Shown here in pieces: positions 15,228 through 19,727 of a DNA stretch of 19,727 bases; position 1 is the stretch's first letter; each line of letters opens with the position of its first letter. The DNA lies in assembly GCA_051009015.1 (NCBI GenBank), contig JBPCWZ010000036.1:1-19727 (forward strand), read 5' to 3'. The position numbers and the translations under genes were made by a program. The stretch is from JAHRAH01 sp051009015. GTDB taxonomy: Bacteria; Pseudomonadota; Gammaproteobacteria; Tethybacterales; Persebacteraceae. Under the pieces are notes generated by a model. The model made no database searches and had not been told where the DNA came from. It saw only the letters and a program-made list of their open reading frames with translations.

Positions 15228-15249
15228 CGCCGCGCGCGCAAAAGCGGCG
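15228..15249 (-). promoter_or_regulatory. GC-rich hairpin in the rplL-rpoB gap
   Basis: The transcript could pair CGCCGC with GCGGCG (6 G:C pairs, 10-base loop). In E. coli this gap holds an attenuator and an RNase III site. No U-run follows here, so processing or partial attenuation is more plausible than termination. The rest of the 112-base gap holds only the tandem repeat nearer rplL and the rpoB ribosome-binding site. Confidence 0.3.
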
Positions 15250-15266
15250 CAAGGCGCGGTTATGAC

Positions 15267-15296
15267 AACGCGCATGGACGCAACGCGCACGGACGC
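15267..15296 (-). repeat. 15-bp tandem repeat, two copies
   Basis: On the minus strand GCGTCCGTGCGCGTT is followed directly by GCGTCCATGCGCGTT, with one mismatch, just after the rplL stop. Confidence 0.85.
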
Positions 15297-15298
15297 TG

Positions 15299-15673
15299 CT
15301 ATTTGATCTCGCAAGTGGCGCCCGCTTCTTTCAAAATGCCGGCGGCTTCTTCGGCGTCCGCTTTGGACACTCCTTCGCGCACCGCTTTGGGCGCGCTTTC
15401 CACCACTTCTTTCGCCTCTTTCAGCCCCAGATTTGTTATCTGGCGCACCGCCTTGATGACGGCGACCTTGTTGCCGCCGACTTCGGTCAGCACGGCGTCA
15501 AACTGCGTTTTTTCTTCCGCCGCTTCCGCCGATCCGGCAGCCGGAGCCGCCGCAGCCGCGGCAACCGGAGCAGCCGCCGAAACGCCAAACTTCTCCTCTA
15601 TGTCTTTTACCAGGCCGGATAACTCCAGTGCCGACATATTGGCGATGGCTTCCACGATTTCACTTTTGTTCAT
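15299..15673 (-). CDS. rplL: Ribosomal protein bL12 (L7/L12)
   Basis: 124 residues, normal length. This is the stalk protein that, as dimers on uL10, recruits translational GTPases such as the EF-Tu encoded in the same cluster. The N-terminal dimerisation part is MNKSEIVEAIANMSALELSGLVKDIEEKFGV. An Ala/Pro-rich hinge follows (about residues 33-54). The C-terminal factor-binding domain contains FDAVLTEVGGNKVAVIKAVR and LGLKEAKEVVESAPKAVREGVSKADAEE. The ATG overlaps the rplJ stop in ATGA, with GGGAGAG just upstream, so the two are translationally coupled, although the ribosome needs several L12 per L10. It is followed by the 112-base gap before rpoB. Confidence 0.98.
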   Translation of the reverse strand: MNKSEIVEAIANMSALELSGLVKDIEEKFGVSAAAPVAAAAAAPAAGSAEAAEEKTQFDAVLTEVGGNKVAVIKAVRQITNLGLKEAKEVVESAPKAVREGVSKADAEEAAGILKEAGATCEIK

Positions 15674-16224
15674 TGTTGCTCTCCCGTTTTCGGTTTGGAT
15701 TGAGATTCTTCTTCTTTTTTGCGCGCCGCTTCACCGAGCGCCCGCGCCAAACTTGCCGGCACTTCGTTCAGCGCCCGCGCCAAATAAGTCATCGGCGCGG
15801 CGCAAACCGCCGCAACCATCGCCAATAACTGCTCGCGCGGCGGCAAAGATGCCAACTGCTTTATGCCGTCAGCATCAAGCGCCTCGTTCGGCAATGCGCC
15901 GCCGCGAATGATCAGTTTTTTATTGTCCTTCGCCGCATCGGCAAACACCTTTGCCAACTGCGCCGAATCGCCGCCAACGCCGTATATCAGCGGGCCCGAA
16001 AACCGCGCCGCCGCATCGGAAAAATGCGTGCCGTCGCATGCGCGCCGGGCAAGCGTGTTTTTGACCACCTGCGCGCTGCCGCCGGTTTTTTGGGCATCCT
16101 TGCGCAGTGTCGCCATTTGTGCCGCCGTCAGACCGGCGTTCTCGGCAATGACAAGCACCTCCGCCGCCATAAAGCGCTCGCGCATTTGCGCGATAATCTC
16201 GCCTTTTTTGTCCCGCGTTATCAT
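15670..16224 (-). CDS. rplJ: Ribosomal protein uL10
   Basis: 184 residues (E. coli about 165). This is the stalk base: its N-terminal domain binds 23S rRNA with uL11 and its C-terminal helix carries bL12 dimers. MITRDKKGEIIAQMRERFMAAEVLVIAENAGLT and VVKNTLARRA are typical, as is GPLIYGVGG in the RNA-binding domain. The C terminus ends in an added charged stretch (ARKKEEESQSKPKTGEQQ). It starts only 6 bases after rplA, with AAGGG as ribosome-binding site. No long leader exists in which the usual L10(L12)4 autoregulation could act. It overlaps rplL by 4 bases. Confidence 0.97.
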   Translation of the reverse strand: MITRDKKGEIIAQMRERFMAAEVLVIAENAGLTAAQMATLRKDAQKTGGSAQVVKNTLARRACDGTHFSDAAARFSGPLIYGVGGDSAQLAKVFADAAKDNKKLIIRGGALPNEALDADGIKQLASLPPREQLLAMVAAVCAAPMTYLARALNEVPASLARALGEAARKKEEESQSKPKTGEQQ

Positions 16225-16230
16225 TTGCCC

Positions 16231-16953
16231 TTACCGGTACGAGGAAATATCCACAAGCACGGATGCGCCCATCGTCGCCGACACCGCCATCCGCCGCAAA
16301 TACACGCCCTTGCTTGACGATGGTTTGGCGCGCTTTAAGGCGGCAAGCAAACTTTCTATGTTGCGCTTGATATCCGCCGCCGCAAAAGACGCCCTGCCGA
16401 CCGAAGTATGCACAATCCCCGCCTTGTCGCAGCGATAACTGACCTGCCCGCTCTTCGCCCTGCCCACGGCATCGGCGATATCCTTGGCAACCGTGCCGTC
16501 TTTGGGATTTGGCATCAAACCCTTGGGACCCAATATCTTGCCAACCGCCGCCAACTGACGCATTACCATCGGCGTCGCTATCAAAACATCAAAATCGGTC
16601 TTGCCGTCCTTAATCTCGGCGATGATATCGTCCAAGCCCGCCTTGTCGGCGCCCGCCGCCAAAGCCGCCTGACAATCCGCTTCGTTGCCGACGACGGCAA
16701 CCCGCTTGCTGCGCCCGGTGCCGGCTGGCAAAACCATCGCCCCGCGCACCATCTGGTCGGATTTTTTCGGGTCAACGCCCAACTGCACAGCGACATCTAT
16801 GCTTTCGTCAAACTTCACGCCGCTACCGCCGGCAACCGCCGCCGCCGCTTCGTCCAGCGTGCAAAGTTGCAAAGACGATGACGCGCCCGCCGCTGACGGC
16901 GAAACCGCCGCCAACTTCTCCACAGACGCCCGCAAACGCTTGCTTTTTTTCAT
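16231..16953 (-). CDS. rplA: Ribosomal protein uL1
   Basis: 240 residues, near the usual length. uL1 binds the mobile L1 stalk of 23S rRNA and in many bacteria represses its own operon. The family core is clear: FDESIDVAVQLGVDPKKSDQMVRGAMVLPAGTGRSKRVAV, GKILGPKGLMPNPKDGTVAKDI, SGQVSYRCDKAGIVHTSVGR and a KGVYLRRMAVSATMGASVLVD end. The N terminus is slightly longer and Ala/Ser-rich (SPSAAGASSSLQLCTLDEAAAAVAGG). The ATG overlaps the rplK stop in ATGA and is preceded by GGAGG inside rplK, which indicates coupled translation. Confidence 0.98.
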   Translation of the reverse strand: MKKSKRLRASVEKLAAVSPSAAGASSSLQLCTLDEAAAAVAGGSGVKFDESIDVAVQLGVDPKKSDQMVRGAMVLPAGTGRSKRVAVVGNEADCQAALAAGADKAGLDDIIAEIKDGKTDFDVLIATPMVMRQLAAVGKILGPKGLMPNPKDGTVAKDIADAVGRAKSGQVSYRCDKAGIVHTSVGRASFAAADIKRNIESLLAALKRAKPSSSKGVYLRRMAVSATMGASVLVDISSYR

Positions 16954-17378
16954 TGCTCCACCTCCACGCCCATACTGCGCGCCGTCCCCGCCACTTGCTG
17001 CACCGCCGCCGCCAAATCTTCGGTGTTCAAATCCGGCATTTTGGCGCGGGCGATATCTTCCGCCGCCGCCTTCGTCAGTTTGCCGACTTTGACCGTGTGC
17101 GGCGTGCCGCTGCCTTTTTCCAGCCCCAGCGATTTGCGAATCAGCGAGGACATCGGCGGCTGCTTGACGACAAAAGTAAAAGTGCGGTCGTCATAGCAAG
17201 TAATAACCACCGGCAGCGAAATGCCTTTCTCGCTTTTTTCGGTCGCGGCGTTAAACGCCTTGCAAAAATCCTGTATGTTCATCCCGCGCTGCCCCAAAGC
17301 GGGACCGACCGCCGTCGCCGGAGTCGCCGCGCCGGCCGGCAACTGCACCTTGATAATGCCTGTTTGTTTTTTTGCCAT
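16950..17378 (-). CDS. rplK: Ribosomal protein uL11
   Basis: 142 residues, the standard length. uL11 binds the GTPase-associated region of 23S rRNA next to uL10. GPALGQRGMNIQDFCKAFNA, the Pro-rich N-domain (QLPAGAATPATAVGPA), VVITCYDDRTFTFVVKQPP and the end GTARSMGVEVEQ are diagnostic. It starts 12 bases after nusG with AGAGG as ribosome-binding site, so no separate promoter or leader is visible. It overlaps rplA by 4 bases. Confidence 0.98.
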   Translation of the reverse strand: MAKKQTGIIKVQLPAGAATPATAVGPALGQRGMNIQDFCKAFNAATEKSEKGISLPVVITCYDDRTFTFVVKQPPMSSLIRKSLGLEKGSGTPHTVKVGKLTKAAAEDIARAKMPDLNTEDLAAAVQQVAGTARSMGVEVEQ

Positions 17379-17390
17379 CGCCAGCGCCTC

Positions 17391-18050
17391 TTATGCCTTG
17401 TCCACTTGATTAAAATCCAACTCCACCGGAGTCGCCCGCCCAAGCACCATTACCAGCACTTTCAGGCGGCTGCGGTCGATATTGACGCTTTCCACCGTGC
17501 CGGTGAAATCCACAAACGCGCCTTCCTTGACGCGCACGGTATCGCCGGTCGCAAAGCGCGCCTGCAACGAAGGCTCCTTATTGCTCAACTCGTCCATCTT
17601 GCGGCGGATTTGTTTGACCTCCCGCTCCGAAAGCGGAATCGGCGCATCCGAAGCACCGGAGATAAAACCGCTTATCTTGCGCGTGCGCCGCACAAGATGC
17701 CAGCATCTGTCGTCCATCCGCCCGTCGCTGTCGGTGCGGATTTGGATGAACAAATAACCGGGAAACAACTTTTTCTCGGTCGTCTTTTTCGTGCCGATGC
17801 TAAGCACCTGCTCCACCGGCATCATAATCTCGCCAAAATGCTCGTCCATGTTTTCCTGCCGGATGCGCTCTTCCAAAAAAGTGCGCGCCGCCTTCTCAAA
17901 GCCGACCGCCGCCTTGGCGACATACCACGACATCCCCTCAATATCATCGGCCATCCGCGAATCCTCGCGGCTTTCGCCTGCGGGCGCGGCATTGGCGGCA
18001 TTGGCCGCTTCGGGCATTTGTGCCGCCGTGTTTTCCTTGACGGCATTCAT
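17391..18050 (-). CDS. nusG: Transcription elongation/antitermination factor NusG, N-terminally extended
   Basis: 219 residues from the ATG that overlaps the secE stop (E. coli about 181). The NGN domain begins at SWYVAKAAVGFEKAARTFLEERI (from residue 41) and includes FPGYLFIQI and GFISG. The KOW domain is at about 168-190 (GDTVRVKEGAFVDFTGTVESVN), with the typical end SRLKVLVMVLGRATPVELDFNQVDKA. Residues 1-32 are Ala/Glu-rich and not part of the fold. An internal ATG at residue 33 (17954) has GAGGA 7 bases upstream and would give a normal-length NusG, so the true start is uncertain. NusG bridges the RNA polymerase made from this cluster to Rho or the ribosome. Confidence 0.95.
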   Translation of the reverse strand: MNAVKENTAAQMPEAANAANAAPAGESREDSRMADDIEGMSWYVAKAAVGFEKAARTFLEERIRQENMDEHFGEIMMPVEQVLSIGTKKTTEKKLFPGYLFIQIRTDSDGRMDDRCWHLVRRTRKISGFISGASDAPIPLSEREVKQIRRKMDELSNKEPSLQARFATGDTVRVKEGAFVDFTGTVESVNIDRSRLKVLVMVLGRATPVELDFNQVDKA

Positions 18051-18400
18051 GACGCCAAAAACTCCAAAGTGCCGCTGAGAATATAATCCACCAGCCACAA
18101 AAACAAAGTTATCGCCGCAACCAGCGCCAGCACAACGCCGGTCAGCCGCAATATCTCGTCCTTGCCGGGCCACACAACCTTGCGCAACTCGGCGCCGGCA
18201 TCGCGGGCGAAAGCAAAAAACAACCGCCCCGGCGACGAAAACACAACCAGCAATGACGATACCGCCAGCGCGATAAGCATCGTCCCGGCGCGCAGCAATG
18301 CCGCGGAATCGTCCATCTTGTAGAAGACGGCATAAACCGCCGCCAGCGCGATGAGCGTTGCCGCCCAGAGTTTGAGTTTTTCGGCTACCGGCACCGCCAC
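18047..18400 (-). CDS. secE: Preprotein translocase subunit SecE
   Basis: About 117 residues from a GTG at 18400; a second GTG at 18394 is equally possible. Upstream in-frame codons run into the tRNA-Trp gene and cannot be coding. There are three membrane segments (about residues 9-27, 37-54 and 86-108), as in gammaproteobacterial SecE. The conserved cytoplasmic hinge is FFAFARDAGAELRKVVWPGKDE, where ExRKVxWP is the SecE signature. SecE clamps SecY in the translocon. An ATG at 18411 is out of frame because of a run of seven G (plus-strand C at 18400-18406); one more base would put it in frame. The stop overlaps nusG. Confidence 0.92.
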   Translation of the reverse strand: MAVPVAEKLKLWAATLIALAAVYAVFYKMDDSAALLRAGTMLIALAVSSLLVVFSSPGRLFFAFARDAGAELRKVVWPGKDEILRLTGVVLALVAAITLFLWLVDYILSGTLEFLAS

Positions 18401-18424
18401 CCCCCCGCCATTTGGCGAAATCGG

Positions 18425-18497
<73 letters not shown>

Positions 18498-18530
18498 TCT
18501 GGATAAATTGTCGCGCCATCGCCAAATCTC

Positions 18531-19721
18531 TTATTCAATAATCGTCGTAACGACGCCCGCGCCGACGGTGCGTCCGCCTTCGCGGATGGCAAAGCGCAAA
18601 CCCTCTTCCATCGCGATGGATGTGATTAACTCCACCGATACCGATATCTTGTCACCGGGCATTACCATCTCAACACCTTCCGGCAACTGAACAGCGCCCG
18701 TCACATCCGTCGTCCGAAAGTAAAACTGCGGGCGGTAGCCCTTGAAAAACGGTGTGTGCCTGCCGCCTTCGTCTTTGCTCAAAACATACACTTCCGCCTT
18801 GAACTTCTTGTGCGGCATTATGCTGCCCGGCTTTGCCATTACCTGACCGCGCTCCACTTCCTCGCGCTTCGTCCCCCGCAACAACAAACCCACATTGTCT
18901 CCAGCCCTGCCTTCGTCCAGCAACTTGCGAAACATCTCAACGCCCGTGCATGTCGTCTTCGTCGTCGCCTTAATGCCGACTACTTCAACTTCCTCGCCAA
19001 CCTTTACCATCCCGCGCTCTATCCGGCCCGTCACCACCGTGCCGCGACCCGATATGCTGAATACATCTTCAACCGGCATCAAAAAATCCTTGTCCATCGG
19101 GCGCACCGGCTCTTCAACATAACTATCCAATGCTTCCGCCAACTTGCGGATGCTGCCCAAACCCGTGTCCGAATCCTCGCCTTCCAATGCCTTCAATGCG
19201 CTGCCCGTTATCACCGGCGTGTCATCGCCCGGAAACTCATACTTCGTCAGCAACTCCCGAACTTCCATCTCCACCAACTCCAACAACTCGGCGTCATCCA
19301 CCTGGTCGGCTTTGTTCATATACACCACCATCCGCGGAACCCCCACCTGACGCGCCAGCAAGATATGCTCCCGCGTCTGCGGCATCGGGCCATCCGCCGC
19401 CGATACAACCAGTATCGCCGCATCCATCTGCGCCGCGCCGGTTATCATGTTCTTGACATAATCCGCATGCCCCGGGCAATCCACATGCGCGTAATGACGA
19501 TTCGCCGTCTCATACTCCACATGCGAAGTGTTGATGGTAATGCCCCGCGCTTTCTCTTCCGGCGCATTGTCTATCTGGTCATAAGCCCGCGCCTCGCCGC
19601 CGTGCTCCTTTGACAGTATCAAGGTCAGCGCCGCCGTCAGCGTCGTCTTGCCATGATCCACATGACCCACCGTCCCCACATTCAAGTGCGGCTTAGTACG
19701 CTCAAACTTCTCTTTTGCCAT
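18531..19721 (-). CDS. tuf: Elongation factor Tu
   Basis: 396 residues, standard length. This GTPase delivers aminoacyl-tRNA to the ribosome. The G-domain is complete: P-loop GHVDHGKT, switch I ARGITINTSHVEYET, DCPGH, NKAD and GSALKAL. Domain 2 has SISGRGTVVTGRIERG; domain 3 has the KFKAEVYVLSKDEGGRHTPFF stretch, YRPQFYFRTTDVTG and the GRTVGAGVV end. Only 6 bases lie upstream in the window, so promoter and ribosome-binding site are outside. The tRNA-Trp gene begins 33 bases after its stop. Whether a second tuf copy exists elsewhere cannot be seen. Confidence 0.99.
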   Translation of the reverse strand: MAKEKFERTKPHLNVGTVGHVDHGKTTLTAALTLILSKEHGGEARAYDQIDNAPEEKARGITINTSHVEYETANRHYAHVDCPGHADYVKNMITGAAQMDAAILVVSAADGPMPQTREHILLARQVGVPRMVVYMNKADQVDDAELLELVEMEVRELLTKYEFPGDDTPVITGSALKALEGEDSDTGLGSIRKLAEALDSYVEEPVRPMDKDFLMPVEDVFSISGRGTVVTGRIERGMVKVGEEVEVVGIKATTKTTCTGVEMFRKLLDEGRAGDNVGLLLRGTKREEVERGQVMAKPGSIMPHKKFKAEVYVLSKDEGGRHTPFFKGYRPQFYFRTTDVTGAVQLPEGVEMVMPGDKISVSVELITSIAMEEGLRFAIREGGRTVGAGVVTTIIE

Positions 19722-19727
19722 TGTTGT

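Noticed and set aside
15187..15252. Longer rpoB start at a TTG (15252), adding 22 residues
   Set aside because: No ribosome-binding site, a poor start codon and an Arg/Phe/Tyr-rich sequence without family support. The ATG at 15186 has GGAGAG.

Overview
The window is a compact piece of a bacterial chromosome, almost all transcribed from the minus strand. It is dominated by the tuf - tRNA-Trp - secE - nusG - rplK - rplA - rplJ - rplL - rpoB - rpoC cluster (19721 down to 4500). The cluster order, an SI3-type insertion inside the RpoC trigger loop, and RpoB/RpoC core sequences close to those of E. coli point to a proteobacterium, most likely a divergent beta/gamma lineage. This is inferred from recalled sequences only. 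Neither tRNA in the window encodes its CCA end, and rpoC is not followed by rpsL-rpsG-fusA, so it is not an ordinary enteric-type genome.

Right to left: EF-Tu, tRNA-Trp, SecE and NusG come first, then the ribosomal stalk and L1 proteins, then the two large RNA polymerase subunits. Genes are packed tightly: three junctions (secE/nusG, rplK/rplA, rplJ/rplL) are 4-base ATGA overlaps, rplA/rplJ is 6 bases apart and nusG/rplK 12. That leaves almost no room for the usual L1 and L10 autoregulatory leaders. The only sizeable gap is 112 bases between rplL and rpoB.

Downstream of rpoC come a glutaryl-CoA dehydrogenase and a small membrane-anchored ankyrin-repeat protein. Next is the only plus-strand gene, an RlmJ-like methyltransferase, then a CaiB/BaiF CoA-transferase that resembles succinyl-CoA:glutarate CoA-transferase, an initiator tRNA, and the 5' part of hisA running off the left edge. 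The dehydrogenase and CoA-transferase together would turn glutarate into crotonyl-CoA (lysine/tryptophan catabolism). The ankyrin and methyltransferase genes sit between them and look like an insertion.

The most striking observation is in RNA polymerase. RpoB is 1967 residues (E. coli about 1342). It starts with three near-identical ~85-residue modules that resemble DnaJ J-domains, except that each carries NPE where HPD should be. They are fused in frame to a complete beta subunit through a charged linker. RpoB also carries two enlarged internal segments (about 78 and 180 extra residues), and RpoC (1589 residues) has about 117 extra residues just after the trigger loop, with repeated barrel-hairpin motifs. 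Together these suggest a lineage-specific, enlarged RNA polymerase with an undescribed protein-interaction platform on beta.
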